Positions 15,440-24,959 of a stretch of DNA of 64,000 bases are shown one piece after another; the first letter of the stretch is position 1, and the number at the start of each line of letters is the position of its first letter. Where the stretch lies: contig NZ_CP178740.1 of the NCBI RefSeq assembly GCF_047324305.1, positions 2,852,001 through 2,916,000 on the forward strand. Direction: 5' to 3'. The notes beneath the pieces were generated by a model that was not told where the DNA came from, ran no database searches, and was given only the letters and a program-made list of their open reading frames with translations. This DNA is from Acerihabitans sp047324305. Lineage in GTDB: Bacteria > Pseudomonadota > Gammaproteobacteria > Enterobacterales > Enterobacteriaceae. A program made the translations under genes and the position numbers.

Positions 15440-16927
15440 ATGAATAAAGAAATTCTGGCTGTTGTTGAAGCAGTTTCCAATGAGAAAGCGGTTCCGCGCG
15501 AAAAAATTTTTGAAGCGCTGGAAACTGCACTGGCTACGGCAACAAAGAAAAAATACGAGCAAGAGATTGAGGTTCGTGTCAATATCGATCGGAAAACCGG
15601 CGATTTCGAAACCTTTCGCCGTTGGGTCATCGTGAATGAAGTCACGCAGCCGACGCGCGAAATCACCTTTGACGCGGCGCAGTTTGAAGATCCGGCGGCC
15701 GTATTAGGCGGTTACGTCGAGGACGAAATTGAATCCGTGGTATTTGACCGCATCACGACCCAAACCGCTAAACAGGTTATCGTCCAGAAAGTGCGTGAAG
15801 CCGAACGCGCCATGGTCGTGGATCAGTTCCGCCAGCATGAAGGCGAAATCGTCACCGGCGTAGTGAAAAAAGTCAATCGCGACAATATCAGCCTCGATTT
15901 GGGCAGCAACGCCGAAGCGGTGATTGGCCGTGAAGACATGCTGCCGCGCGAGAACTTCCGCCCCGGGGATCGTATCCGCGGTGTTCTTTATTCAGTACGT
16001 CCGGAAGCACGCGGCGCCCAGCTGTTTGTGAGCCGTTCCCGCCCAGAAATGCTGATAGAATTATTCCGTATCGAAGTACCGGAAATCGGCGAAGAGGTCA
16101 TTGAGATCAAGGCCGCCGCCCGCGATCCGGGTTCACGGGCTAAAATCGCCGTGAAAACCAACGACAAGCGTATCGATCCGGTCGGCGCCTGTGTCGGTAT
16201 GCGCGGCGCGCGCGTACAGGCGGTGTCCAGCGAATTGGGCGGCGAACGTATCGATATCATCCTCTGGGATGATAATCCGGCGCAGTTTGTCATCAACGCC
16301 ATGGCCCCGGCCGACGTGGCCTCCATCGTGGTCGATGAAGACAAGCACCAGATGGATATCGCGGTGGAATCCGGCAACCTGGCCCAGGCCATCGGCCGTA
16401 ACGGGCAGAACGTCCGCCTGGCCTCGCAGCTAAGCGGCTGGGAGCTGAACGTGATGACCGTCGAGGATCTGCAGGAGAAACATCAGGCCGAAGCCCATGC
16501 CGCCATCGATATCTTCACCAAGTATCTGGACATTGATGAAGAATTCGCCACGGTACTGGTTGAAGAAGGCTTTTCCTCATTGGAGGAACTCGCGTATGTC
16601 CCAATGAAGGAACTGCTGGAAATCGAAGGGCTTGATGAAGAAATGGTAGAAGCGTTGCGTGAGCGGGCGAAAAACGCCCTGACCACGCTCGCCCTGGCGC
16701 AGGAAGAGAATCGCGGCGGGGGCAAGCCGGCTGAAGACCTGTTAAGTCTACCGGAGCTTGAGCGCGAAATGGCGTTCAAGCTGGCGGAGCGCGGTGTTTG
16801 TACGCTGGAAGATCTTGCCGAACAGGGTGTCGATGACCTGTCAGATATTGAAGGGCTGAGTAGTGAAAAAGCCGGTGAGCTGATTATGGCCGCGCGCAAT
16901 ATCTGTTGGTTTGGCGACAACGCGTAA
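15440..16927 (+). CDS. nusA: Transcription termination/antitermination factor NusA
   Basis: NusA (495 aa, E. coli length) binds RNA polymerase and promotes pausing, termination and, with other Nus factors, antitermination. The N-terminal polymerase-binding domain (about 1-130), S1 domain (about 135-200, starting GEIVTGVVKKV), two KH domains (about 200-345, with GxRGxR and GRNGQNVR loops) and two C-terminal acidic repeats (about 365-495) appear in order. It starts 21 bases after rimP with a GAGG site, in one operon. Confidence 0.98.
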   Translation: MNKEILAVVEAVSNEKAVPREKIFEALETALATATKKKYEQEIEVRVNIDRKTGDFETFRRWVIVNEVTQPTREITFDAAQFEDPAAVLGGYVEDEIESVVFDRITTQTAKQVIVQKVREAERAMVVDQFRQHEGEIVTGVVKKVNRDNISLDLGSNAEAVIGREDMLPRENFRPGDRIRGVLYSVRPEARGAQLFVSRSRPEMLIELFRIEVPEIGEEVIEIKAAARDPGSRAKIAVKTNDKRIDPVGACVGMRGARVQAVSSELGGERIDIILWDDNPAQFVINAMAPADVASIVVDEDKHQMDIAVESGNLAQAIGRNGQNVRLASQLSGWELNVMTVEDLQEKHQAEAHAAIDIFTKYLDIDEEFATVLVEEGFSSLEELAYVPMKELLEIEGLDEEMVEALRERAKNALTTLALAQEENRGGGKPAEDLLSLPELEREMAFKLAERGVCTLEDLAEQGVDDLSDIEGLSSEKAGELIMAARNICWFGDNA

Positions 16928-16952
16928 TAAACTGTAGCAGGAAAGGAACAGC

Positions 16953-19661
16953 ATGACAGATGTAACCGTAAAATCGCTCGCCGCAGAAATTCAGACTCCG
17001 GTCGATCGCCTGGTACAGCAGTTTGCTGATGCTGGTATCGACAAGACCGAAGCCGATTCTGTGACCCAGCATGAAAAACAAACGTTATTAGCGCACCTGA
17101 ACCGTGAGCGGGGCAGCGCGCCGAATAAACTCACTTTACAGCGTAAAACCCGCAGTACCTTGAATATTCCGAGTACAGGCGGTAAAAGTAAATCGGTGCA
17201 AATAGAAGTCCGCAAGAAACGCACGTACGTGCAACGCGATCCCCAGTCCGCCGAACAGGCGGAAGCGGAAGAGCTGGCTAAACGTGAAGCGGAAGAACTG
17301 GCCCTTCGTGAGGCTGAAGAGCGTGCTGCGCATGAAGCCGCTGAAAAAGCCAAGCATGAAGCCGAAGAAAAAGCAAAACGTGCGGCCGACGATAAAGCCA
17401 AACGTGAGGCCGCTGATACAGCGAAGCGTGTGGCAGCGGAAAGTGAAAAATTGACCAACCAGCAGACCAATAATATGACTAAGTCACCACAGGCGGTCGA
17501 AAAAGCCCGCCGTGAAGCCGAGGCCGCTGAGCTTAGACGTAAAGCGGAAGAGGAAACGCGTCGCAAGGTTGAAGAAAGTGCACGCCTCGCTGTCGAAGAA
17601 GCCAAGCGGATGGCGGAAGAAAACGGCGGCACCTGGGTTGCCACGCCGGAACCGACGGAAGAAGATGCCAGTGACTATCACGTCACCACCTCTCATCACG
17701 CCCGCGAGGCGGAAGATGAAAACGACCGTAAGGTCGAAGGTGAGCGTCGCGCCCGCACGCGCGGCGGCAAGGCGACCAAACAGAAAAAGACCAGCCGTCT
17801 GTCCGAATCCAAGGCCGACCGTGAAGAAGCGCGCGCCGTGGGCCGTAAAGGCAAGCGCAAGCCAAGCACGCTGCAGCAGAGCTTTAATAAGCCCGCCCAG
17901 ATCGTTAACCGCGATGTGGTGATTGGCGAAACCGTCACCGTTGCCGAACTGGCCAATAAAATGGCGGTGAAAGGTTCCCAGGTTATCAAGGCGATGATGA
18001 AACTCGGCGCTATGGCGACCATCAACCAGGTTATCGATCAGGAAACCGCGCAGCTGGTGGCCGAGGAAATGGGCCATAAAGTTATCCTGCGCCGCGAGAA
18101 TGAACTCGAAGAAATGGTGATGAGCGACCGCGATATCGACGCGGCGGCCGAACCCCGCGCGCCGGTGGTGACCATTATGGGTCACGTCGACCATGGTAAG
18201 ACCTCGTTGCTCGACTATATCCGCTCCACGAAAGTGGCGGCAGGCGAAGCCGGCGGCATCACCCAGCATATCGGCGCCTACCATGTGGAAACCGAGAATG
18301 GCATGATCACTTTCCTGGATACCCCCGGACATGCGGCGTTTACCGCCATGCGTGCGCGCGGCGCCCAGGCGACGGATATCGTGGTGCTGGTCGTGGCCGC
18401 TGACGACGGCGTGATGCCGCAGACCATCGAGGCCATTCAGCACGCCAAGGCGGCGAAGGTGCCGGTCGTGGTGGCGGTGAATAAAATCGACAAACCCGAA
18501 GCCGATCCGGATCGGGTGAAGAACGAGTTAACCCAGTACGGCGTGATCCCGGAAGAATGGGGCGGCGAAAGCCAGTTCGTCAATGTGTCGGCGAAATCCG
18601 GCGTCGGTATCGACGAACTGCTTGACGCTATCCTGCTGCAGGCCGAAGTGCTGGAGCTTAAAGCCATCCGCAACGGCATGGCCAGCGGCGCGGTGATTGA
18701 ATCCTTCCTGGATAAGGGCCGCGGCCCGGTTGCGACCGTACTGGTGCGCGAAGGCACGCTCAATAAAGGCGATATCGTCCTGTGCGGCTTTGAGTACGGC
18801 CGTGTGCGCGCGATGCGCGACGAGTTGGGACGTGAAGTCTCCTCGGCCGGCCCCTCCATCCCGGTAGAGATCCTCGGCCTGTCCGGCGTGCCCGCCGCGG
18901 GTGATGAAGCCACGGTGGTGCGTGACGAGAAGAAAGCGCGGGAAGTGGCCTTATACCGTCAGGGCAAATTCCGCGAAGTCAAACTGGCGCGCCAGCAGAA
19001 GTCCAAGCTGGAGAATATGTTCGCCAATATGACCGAAGGCGAAGTCTCCGAGCTGAATATCGTGCTGAAAGCCGACGTTCAGGGCTCCACCGAAGCGATT
19101 TGCGATGCTCTCGAAGCCTTGTCCACCGCTGAGGTTAAGGTCAAGATTGTCGGCTCCGGCGTCGGCGGCATCACCGAAACCGATGCCACCCTGGCCGCGG
19201 CGTCCAACGCCATCATCCTGGGCTTCAACGTTCGTGCCGATGCCTCCGCCCGCCGGGTGGTTGAAGCGGAAAGCCTGGACCTGCGCTACTACTCGGTTAT
19301 CTATGACCTGATTGATGAAGTCAAACAGGCCATGAGCGGTATGCTGGCCCCGGAATATCGCCAGGAAATCATCGGTCTGGCCGAAGTGCGCGATGTGTTC
19401 CGCTCGCCGAAGTTCGGCGCCATCGCCGGTTGTATGGTGACGGAAGGCGTGGTGAAGCGTCACAACCGTATCCGCGTGCTGCGCGACAACGTCGTGATCT
19501 ACGAAGGCGAGCTGGAATCCCTGCGCCGCTTCAAGGATGACGTCAACGAAGTGCGCAACGGCATGGAATGTGGTATCGGCGTGAAGAACTACAACGATGT
19601 CCGTCCGGGTGATGTGATTGAAGTCTTCGAAACCATCGAGATTCAACGCACCATCGAGTAA
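16953..19661 (+). CDS. infB: Translation initiation factor IF-2
   Basis: IF-2 is the GTPase that brings fMet-tRNA to the 30S subunit and joins the 50S. The 902-aa protein has a short folded N-terminal domain, a long charged helical linker of Lys/Glu/Ala repeats (about 95-225), the G domain (GHVDHGKT near residue 410, NKID) and C-terminal domains ending IEIQRTIE. E. coli also makes shorter forms from internal starts. Here the matching sites are a TTG codon at 17451 (residue 167, GTG in E. coli) and an ATG at 17475 (residue 175). Confidence 0.98.
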   Translation: MTDVTVKSLAAEIQTPVDRLVQQFADAGIDKTEADSVTQHEKQTLLAHLNRERGSAPNKLTLQRKTRSTLNIPSTGGKSKSVQIEVRKKRTYVQRDPQSAEQAEAEELAKREAEELALREAEERAAHEAAEKAKHEAEEKAKRAADDKAKREAADTAKRVAAESEKLTNQQTNNMTKSPQAVEKARREAEAAELRRKAEEETRRKVEESARLAVEEAKRMAEENGGTWVATPEPTEEDASDYHVTTSHHAREAEDENDRKVEGERRARTRGGKATKQKKTSRLSESKADREEARAVGRKGKRKPSTLQQSFNKPAQIVNRDVVIGETVTVAELANKMAVKGSQVIKAMMKLGAMATINQVIDQETAQLVAEEMGHKVILRRENELEEMVMSDRDIDAAAEPRAPVVTIMGHVDHGKTSLLDYIRSTKVAAGEAGGITQHIGAYHVETENGMITFLDTPGHAAFTAMRARGAQATDIVVLVVAADDGVMPQTIEAIQHAKAAKVPVVVAVNKIDKPEADPDRVKNELTQYGVIPEEWGGESQFVNVSAKSGVGIDELLDAILLQAEVLELKAIRNGMASGAVIESFLDKGRGPVATVLVREGTLNKGDIVLCGFEYGRVRAMRDELGREVSSAGPSIPVEILGLSGVPAAGDEATVVRDEKKAREVALYRQGKFREVKLARQQKSKLENMFANMTEGEVSELNIVLKADVQGSTEAICDALEALSTAEVKVKIVGSGVGGITETDATLAAASNAIILGFNVRADASARRVVEAESLDLRYYSVIYDLIDEVKQAMSGMLAPEYRQEIIGLAEVRDVFRSPKFGAIAGCMVTEGVVKRHNRIRVLRDNVVIYEGELESLRRFKDDVNEVRNGMECGIGVKNYNDVRPGDVIEVFETIEIQRTIE

Positions 19662-19687
19662 ACCGCCGCGAACATTTATTGATGCAA

Positions 19688-19711
19688 GGGGGCTTATGCC
19701 CCCTGTTTTGT
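19688..19711 (+). terminator. Attenuator-like hairpin between infB and rbfA
   Basis: GGGGGC / GCCCCC with a TTAT loop is followed by TGTTTTGT. It is only 15 bases before the rbfA start, so it may lower downstream expression or mark an mRNA processing point rather than fully terminate. Confidence 0.55.
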
Positions 19712-19725
19712 CTGGAGAAATTATA

Positions 19726-20139
19726 ATGGCAAAAGAATATAGCCGAACCCAGCGCGTCGCCCAGGAAATGCAAAAAGAAATTGCCATCATCCTGCAGCGC
19801 GAAATCAAAGATCCCCGCGTCGGCATGGCCACCGTCTCCGGCGTGGAAGTGTCGCGCGACCTGGCCTACGCCAAGGTGTTCGTGACCTTCCTTAATGATA
19901 ACGAACCACAGCAGATAAAAATCGGCATCACCGCGCTGCAGGACGCCTCAGGGTTTATCCGCAGCCTGCTGGGCAAGGCCATGCGCCTGCGCGTCGTGCC
20001 GGAACTGACCTTCTCCTACGATAACTCGCTGGTAGAAGGCATGCGCATGTCCAACCTGGTCAGCCAGGTGGTGCAAAAAGATCGCGCCCGCCGCAGCGAA
20101 GCCGAACCCGACGAGGGCGGCGAGGGCAAGGAAGACTGA
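19726..20139 (+). CDS. rbfA: 30S ribosome-binding factor RbfA
   Basis: RbfA (137 aa) helps mature the 5' end of 16S rRNA and is needed for growth in the cold. It has the KH-like fold with the conserved start MAKEYSRTQRVAQEMQKE and the motif ALQDASGFIRSLLGK. The C-terminal tail is acidic and glycine-rich. The ATG at 19726 follows GGAG; the frame is open upstream through the infB-rbfA hairpin but not conserved. Its stop overlaps the truB ATG by one base (TGATG). Confidence 0.97.
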   Translation: MAKEYSRTQRVAQEMQKEIAIILQREIKDPRVGMATVSGVEVSRDLAYAKVFVTFLNDNEPQQIKIGITALQDASGFIRSLLGKAMRLRVVPELTFSYDNSLVEGMRMSNLVSQVVQKDRARRSEAEPDEGGEGKED

Positions 20140-21080
20140 TGGGCCGCCCAAGTCGTCGCGGCCGCGATATTGACGGCATCGTATTGCTGGACAAGGGGAT
20201 GGGCCTCTCCTCCAACGATTTGCTGCAAAAAGTTAAGCGGCTGTTCCACGCCAATAAAGCCGGGCACACCGGCGCGCTGGATCCGCTCGCCACCGGTATG
20301 CTGCCCATTTGCCTGGGGGAAGCGACTAAATTCTCCCAGCATCTGCTTGATGCGGACAAGCGCTACCGGGTGGTGGCCCGGCTGGGCCAGCGCACCGATA
20401 CCTCCGATGCCGAGGGCATTATCATCAGCGAGCGTCCGGTGGCAATCGATCAGGTCCGGCTGGAGCAGGCCCTGGCGCGCTTTCGCGGCGAAACGCCGCA
20501 AACGCCCTCAATGTATTCGGCGCTGAAATACCAGGGCAAACCGCTGTATGAATATGCGCGCCAGGGAATAGATGTACCCCGTCCCACGCGTTTGATTACC
20601 CTGTATGCGCTGGAGTTGATCCGCTGGGATCAGGATAGCGTCGAGCTGGAAATCCATTGCTCGAAAGGCACCTATATCCGCACGATCGTCGACGATCTGG
20701 GCGAAATGCTGGGCTGCGGCGCCCATGTGATTGTCCTGCGCCGCCTGGCGGTGGCGCGTTATCCCGCGGAGCGCATGGTCACGCTGGAACAGTTGCAGGC
20801 GCTGGCCGCCGCCGATCCGCTGGCGCCGGCCACCCTCGCCGCGCTTGACAGCCTGCTGCTGCCGATGGACAGCGCGGTGGATGATATGCCCGAGCTCAAT
20901 TTGCCGCCGGCCGCCGCCGGCCTGGTCAGAATGGGCCAAACGGTCGCCACGGCCGATGCGGCGCGGACGGGTATGGTCCGGTTGACCGAAGGGGTGGAAC
21001 GGCGCTTTTTCGGCGTGGGGGAAATCACCGAAACCGGCCTGGTCGCCCCCCGGCGGCTGGTGGCCGAACCGCGCGTTTGA
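20139..21080 (+). CDS. truB: tRNA pseudouridine-55 synthase
   Basis: TruB (313 aa) forms pseudouridine 55 in the T-loop of tRNAs. The catalytic Asp48 lies in AGHTGALDPLATG, and the C-terminal PUA-like domain covers about residues 250-313. The start codon shares a base with the rbfA stop, so the two are translationally coupled in the infB-rbfA-truB-rpsO-pnp string. Confidence 0.97.
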   Translation: MGRPSRRGRDIDGIVLLDKGMGLSSNDLLQKVKRLFHANKAGHTGALDPLATGMLPICLGEATKFSQHLLDADKRYRVVARLGQRTDTSDAEGIIISERPVAIDQVRLEQALARFRGETPQTPSMYSALKYQGKPLYEYARQGIDVPRPTRLITLYALELIRWDQDSVELEIHCSKGTYIRTIVDDLGEMLGCGAHVIVLRRLAVARYPAERMVTLEQLQALAAADPLAPATLAALDSLLLPMDSAVDDMPELNLPPAAAGLVRMGQTVATADAARTGMVRLTEGVERRFFGVGEITETGLVAPRRLVAEPRV

Positions 21081-21093
21081 TTGAGTGCGCGCC

Positions 21094-21122
21094 TTGCGAT
21101 CGGGGTGCGCTAAGAGTAGAAT
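21094..21122 (+). promoter_or_regulatory. Sigma70 promoter of rpsO
   Basis: TTGCGA at 21094-21099 and TAGAAT at 21117-21122 are 17 bases apart, placed about 75 bases before the rpsO ATG. This matches the position of the main rpsO promoter in E. coli. Confidence 0.75.
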
Positions 21123-21197
21123 AGCGCGGCTTATGAATGGGGTTGCTGAATTAGAGATCGGCGCCTGTGTATTTCACAATAAATCTGGAGTGTTATA

Positions 21198-21467
21198 ATG
21201 TCTCTAAGTGTTGAAGCGAAAGCTAAAATTGTTACTGATTTCGGCCGTGATGCCAACGATAGCGGTTCCACCGAAGTACAGGTTGCTCTTTTGACCGCTC
21301 AAATCAGCCATTTGCAAGGCCATTTTGCGGAACATAAAAAAGATCACCACAGCCGTCGTGGCCTGCTGCGTATGGTTTCACAGCGTCGTAAGCTGCTTGA
21401 CTACCTGAAAGGTAAAGATGTCGCACGTTACACCGGCCTGATCGAGCGCCTGGGCCTGCGTCGCTAA
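21198..21467 (+). CDS. rpsO: 30S ribosomal protein S15
   Basis: S15 (89 aa) is a primary binder of the 16S rRNA central domain. It has the family motifs DSGSTEVQVALLTAQI and HHSRRGLLRMVSQRRKLLDYL. The leader just before the start, with GGAGTGTTATAATGTC, closely resembles the E. coli operator, where S15 traps the 30S subunit on a pseudoknot to repress itself; conservation of the sequence suggests the same control here. A strong terminator follows. Confidence 0.98.
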   Translation: MSLSVEAKAKIVTDFGRDANDSGSTEVQVALLTAQISHLQGHFAEHKKDHHSRRGLLRMVSQRRKLLDYLKGKDVARYTGLIERLGLRR

Positions 21468-21484
21468 GCCAGACAGTTTCGGTA

Positions 21485-21514
21485 GAAAGGGGCCTTATGT
21501 GGCCCCTTTCTTCT
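21485..21514 (+). terminator. Intrinsic terminator after rpsO
   Basis: A 10-bp stem GAAAGGGGCC / GGCCCCTTTC with loop TTATGT is followed by TTCT. It is leaky in E. coli, allowing some read-through into pnp. Confidence 0.85.
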
Positions 21515-21580
21515 AGGGAGCAATAACCTTTCCCGGTAATGCGTTGTTGCTTAAGTAGATTCTTCAATTGCTGACATACG

Positions 21581-21631
21581 CGCGGCTAATGAGAGACTTT
21601 ATCCGCAGGGTAAGGATTGTCATTAGTCGCG
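21581..21631 (+). promoter_or_regulatory. RNase III processing stem in the pnp leader
   Basis: CGCGGCTAATGA pairs with TCATTAGTCGCG, giving 12 bp including one G-U. In E. coli a nearly identical duplex is cut by RNase III and then attacked by PNPase, which is how PNPase represses its own messenger. The sequence conservation supports the same role. Confidence 0.8.
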
Positions 21632-21661
21632 AGGATGCGATAAGAAGATGGGTTAGTCATC

Positions 21662-21687
21662 GGTGAGTTTTTCTGATTATGCTCACC
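21662..21687 (+). other. Second hairpin of the pnp leader
   Basis: GGTGAG pairs with CTCACC around a 14-base loop, ending 18 bases before the pnp TTG start. It is the downstream stem of the structured pnp leader. Confidence 0.55.
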
Positions 21688-21705
21688 CTGAAAAAGGATA
21701 TCATT

Positions 21706-23823
21706 TTGCTAAATCCGATCGTGCGCAAGTTTCAATACGGCCAACATACCGTCACCCTCGAAACCGGTATGATGGCTCGCCAGGCGACCGCCGCCGTGAT
21801 GGTCAGCATGGACGACACCGCGGTATTCGTTACCGTGGTCGGGGCCAAGCAGGCCAAGCCGGGACAGAGTTTTTTCCCGCTGACCGTGAACTACCAGGAA
21901 AGAACGTATGCCGCCGGGCGTTTCCCGGGTGGCTTCTTCCGTCGCGAAGGCCGTCCCAGCGAAGGCGAAACCCTGATTTCCCGTCTGATTGACCGTCCGA
22001 TTCGCCCGCTGTTCCCGGAAGGCTTCCTCAATGAAATCCAGGTGATTGCCACCGTGGTATCGGTCAATCCCCAGGTAAGCCCGGATATCGTGGCGATGAT
22101 TGGCGCTTCCGCCGCCCTCAGTCTGTCCGGCATTCCGTTCAGCGGCCCGATCGGCGCGGCGCGTGTCGGTTATATCGATAGCCAGTACGTCCTGAACCCG
22201 ACCATGGCCGAACTGGCCGTAAGCCGTCTGGACCTGGTGGTCGCCGGCACCGCGAACGCCGTGCTGATGGTTGAGTCCGAAGCGCAGCTGCTAAGCGAAG
22301 ACGAAATGCTGGGCGCGGTGGTGTTCGGCCACGAACAACAGCAGATTGTCATCGACAATATCAATGCCCTGGTTGCCGAAGCCGGCAAACCGAAATGGGA
22401 ATGGCATGCCCCGGAAGTCAACGCCGCGCTGCAAAGCCGCGTTGCCGCACTGGCTGAAGGCCGCCTGGGCGATGCTTACCATATTACGGAAAAACTTGAG
22501 CGCTACGCCCAGGTCAACGCCATCAAGGCCGATGTGGTTGCCGCGCTGCAGGCCGAGGACGACACCCTCGACGAAGGCGACATCAAGGAACTGCTGGGCA
22601 GCCTGGAAAAAACCGTGGTCCGTAGCCGCGTATTGCGTGGCGAACCGCGTATCGACGGTCGCGAAAAAGACATGATCCGCGGCCTGGATATCCGTACCGG
22701 CGTACTGCCGCGCACCCATGGCTCCGCCCTGTTTACCCGCGGCGAAACCCAGGCGCTGGTGACCGCCACCCTCGGCACCGAACGCGACGCCCAGAACATT
22801 GATGAGCTGACCGGCGAGCGTACCGACCGTTTCCTGCTACACTATAACTTTCCTCCGTACTGCGTTGGCGAAACCGGTATGGTCGGCTCGCCGAAACGTC
22901 GCGAAATCGGCCATGGCCGCCTGGCGAAACGCGGTGTGCTGGCGGTAATGCCTAAAGCGAGTGAATTCCCGTATACCGTGCGTGTGGTATCGGAAATTAC
23001 GGAATCCAACGGTTCTTCGTCCATGGCCTCCGTTTGCGGCGCGTCATTGGCCTTGATGGACGCAGGGGTGCCTATCAAGGCGGCCGTTGCCGGCATCGCG
23101 ATGGGCCTGGTGAAGGAAGGCGACAATTTTGTGGTCCTGTCCGATATCCTGGGCGACGAAGATCATCTTGGCGACATGGATTTCAAGGTGGCCGGCAGCC
23201 GTGAAGGCGTGACCGCGCTGCAAATGGATATTAAGATTGAAGGCATCACCCGCGAAATCATGCAGGTGGCGTTAAACCAGGCCAAAGGCGCCCGGTTGCA
23301 TATCCTGGGCGTGATGGAACAGGCTATCAGCCTTCCGCGCGGCGATATCTCCCAGTTCGCGCCGCGTATCCATACCATTAAAATCAGTCCCGACAAGATC
23401 AAGGACGTGATTGGTAAAGGCGGCTCGGTTATCCGCGCGCTGACCGAAGAAACCGGCACCACCATCGAAATCGAAGATGACGGTACGGTGAAGGTGGCGG
23501 CGACCGATGGTGAAAAAGCCCGTCATGCCATTCGTCGTATCGAAGAGATTACCGCTGAAATCGAAGTGGGCCGCATCTATAATGGTAAAGTGACCCGTAT
23601 CGTTGATTTTGGCGCGTTTGTGGCCATCGGCGGCGGCAAGGAAGGTCTGGTGCATATCTCGCAAATCGCCGACAAGCGCGTGGAGAAAGTGTCCGACTTC
23701 CTGCAGATGGGTCAGGAAGTCCCGGTTAAGGTCCTGGAAGTCGATCGCCAGGGGCGTGTGCGCCTGAGCATCAAGGAAGCGACCGCGCCCGGGCAGGATC
23801 AGGTTGTGCCGGAAGTAGAATAA
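21706..23823 (+). CDS. pnp: Polynucleotide phosphorylase
   Basis: PNPase is a trimeric 3'-to-5' phosphorolytic exoribonuclease and a degradosome partner. The 705-aa protein has two RNase PH domains (about 1-210 and 310-540), a KH domain (IKISPDKIKDVIGKGG) and an S1 domain (VGRIYNGKVTRIVDFGAFV). The TTG at 21706 was chosen because AAGGA lies 7 bases upstream and it gives the LNPIVRKFQYG N-terminus; an ATG at 21679 overlaps the leader hairpin and is rejected. The C-terminal tail is a little shorter than in E. coli (711 aa). Confidence 0.97.
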   Translation: MLNPIVRKFQYGQHTVTLETGMMARQATAAVMVSMDDTAVFVTVVGAKQAKPGQSFFPLTVNYQERTYAAGRFPGGFFRREGRPSEGETLISRLIDRPIRPLFPEGFLNEIQVIATVVSVNPQVSPDIVAMIGASAALSLSGIPFSGPIGAARVGYIDSQYVLNPTMAELAVSRLDLVVAGTANAVLMVESEAQLLSEDEMLGAVVFGHEQQQIVIDNINALVAEAGKPKWEWHAPEVNAALQSRVAALAEGRLGDAYHITEKLERYAQVNAIKADVVAALQAEDDTLDEGDIKELLGSLEKTVVRSRVLRGEPRIDGREKDMIRGLDIRTGVLPRTHGSALFTRGETQALVTATLGTERDAQNIDELTGERTDRFLLHYNFPPYCVGETGMVGSPKRREIGHGRLAKRGVLAVMPKASEFPYTVRVVSEITESNGSSSMASVCGASLALMDAGVPIKAAVAGIAMGLVKEGDNFVVLSDILGDEDHLGDMDFKVAGSREGVTALQMDIKIEGITREIMQVALNQAKGARLHILGVMEQAISLPRGDISQFAPRIHTIKISPDKIKDVIGKGGSVIRALTEETGTTIEIEDDGTVKVAATDGEKARHAIRRIEEITAEIEVGRIYNGKVTRIVDFGAFVAIGGGKEGLVHISQIADKRVEKVSDFLQMGQEVPVKVLEVDRQGRVRLSIKEATAPGQDQVVPEVE

Positions 23824-23863
23824 TCAGCACGGAATTAGAGTAGAATAACTGTTAGCGCATTTT

Positions 23864-23890
23864 ACAGCTCCTTACCGGGTAGGGAGCTGT
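23864..23890 (+). terminator. Probable terminator hairpin after pnp
   Basis: ACAGCTCC pairs with GGAGCTGT around an 11-base loop. The following TTCGT is a weak T-tract, so some read-through to nlpI is likely. Confidence 0.55.
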
Positions 23891-23972
23891 TCGTATCACA
23901 AGGGCGGGACGCCTTGTGTTAAGCCGATGGGGGACAGGACGTTCATCCAATGTTTTTCTTCGGGAGTGGGAA

Positions 23973-24857
23973 ATGAGGCCTTACTTGCGCTGGTGGTTCG
24001 TTGCGATGGCGTTTATGCTGGCAGGATGCAGCAACATTGATTGGCGTAAAGATGACGTTTTAGCTGTGCCATTACAGCCGACGTTACAACAGGAAGTCAT
24101 CCTGGCACGCATGGAACAAATCCTGGCGAGCCGGGCACTAACCGATGATGAACGAGCACAGCTATTATATGAGCGCGGAGTGCTGTATGATAGTCTCGGG
24201 TTGAGAGCGCTGGCGCGAAATGATTTTTCACAAGCGTTGGCTATCCGGCCTGATATGCCTGAGGTTTTTAACTATCTCGGCATTTATTTGACGCAGGCAG
24301 GCAATTTTGATGCTGCCTATGAAGCGTTTGATTCTGTACTAGAGCTTGATCCAACTTACAACTACGCGTATTTAAACCGTGGCATTGCCTTGTATTATGG
24401 AGGCCGCTACCGTTTGGCGCAGGATGATCTGCAGGCGTTTTATCGCGACGACCCAAATGATCCTTTCCGTTCGCTGTGGCTTTATCTGGTTGAGAAACAA
24501 ATCGATACCAACAAAGCCAAAGATGCGCTGACTCAGCGCTATAAAAAAGCGAACAGGGGGCAATGGGGATGGAATATTGTCGAGTTCTACCTGGGGGACA
24601 TCAGTGAAACTACGCTGATGGAGCGCCTTAAGGCGGACGCAACGGATAACACTTCGCTCGCCGAGCATCTCAGTGAAACTGACTTCTATTTAGGTAAGCA
24701 TTACCTAAGTCTGGGGGACAAGAACTCCGCTTCGGCGCTGTTCAAACTGACGGTCGCTAACAACGTACATAACTTTGTTGAGCACCGCTATGCATTGTTG
24801 GAATTGGCGCTCTTAGGCCAAGGGCAAGACGACCTATCAGAATCGGACCAGCAATAG
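23973..24857 (+). CDS. nlpI: Lipoprotein NlpI, TPR adaptor for peptidoglycan hydrolases
   Basis: NlpI (294 aa, E. coli length) is an outer-membrane lipoprotein that scaffolds peptidoglycan endopeptidases and helps the Prc protease degrade MepS. The signal peptide ends in the lipobox LAGC with the modified cysteine at position 19. Several tetratricopeptide repeats lie between about residues 60 and 160 (for example PEVFNYLGIYLTQAGNFDAA). The ATG at 23973 begins MRPYLRWWF after GGAG-like bases; the upstream ATG at 23916 is not conserved. It lies between pnp and deaD as in E. coli. Confidence 0.97.
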   Translation: MRPYLRWWFVAMAFMLAGCSNIDWRKDDVLAVPLQPTLQQEVILARMEQILASRALTDDERAQLLYERGVLYDSLGLRALARNDFSQALAIRPDMPEVFNYLGIYLTQAGNFDAAYEAFDSVLELDPTYNYAYLNRGIALYYGGRYRLAQDDLQAFYRDDPNDPFRSLWLYLVEKQIDTNKAKDALTQRYKKANRGQWGWNIVEFYLGDISETTLMERLKADATDNTSLAEHLSETDFYLGKHYLSLGDKNSASALFKLTVANNVHNFVEHRYALLELALLGQGQDDLSESDQQ

Positions 24858-24959
24858 CTGACGAACTAAACTATTCAGCCCATTACCTTTTTTATCATCT
24901 GCAAGGGTGAGGGCTTGTTTGTTCGTTTTAAATCCAATTTGAGCCGGTTCACACTTTTG

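Noticed and set aside
17260..17600. Tandem AEEKAKREA-like repeats as a DNA repeat array
   Set aside because: They are the charged helical linker of IF-2, a normal family feature, not a separate repeat element.
17136..18443. Long minus-strand open frames opposite infB
   Set aside because: They are shadows of the GC-rich, repeat-bearing infB coding sequence with no start signal or conserved motif.
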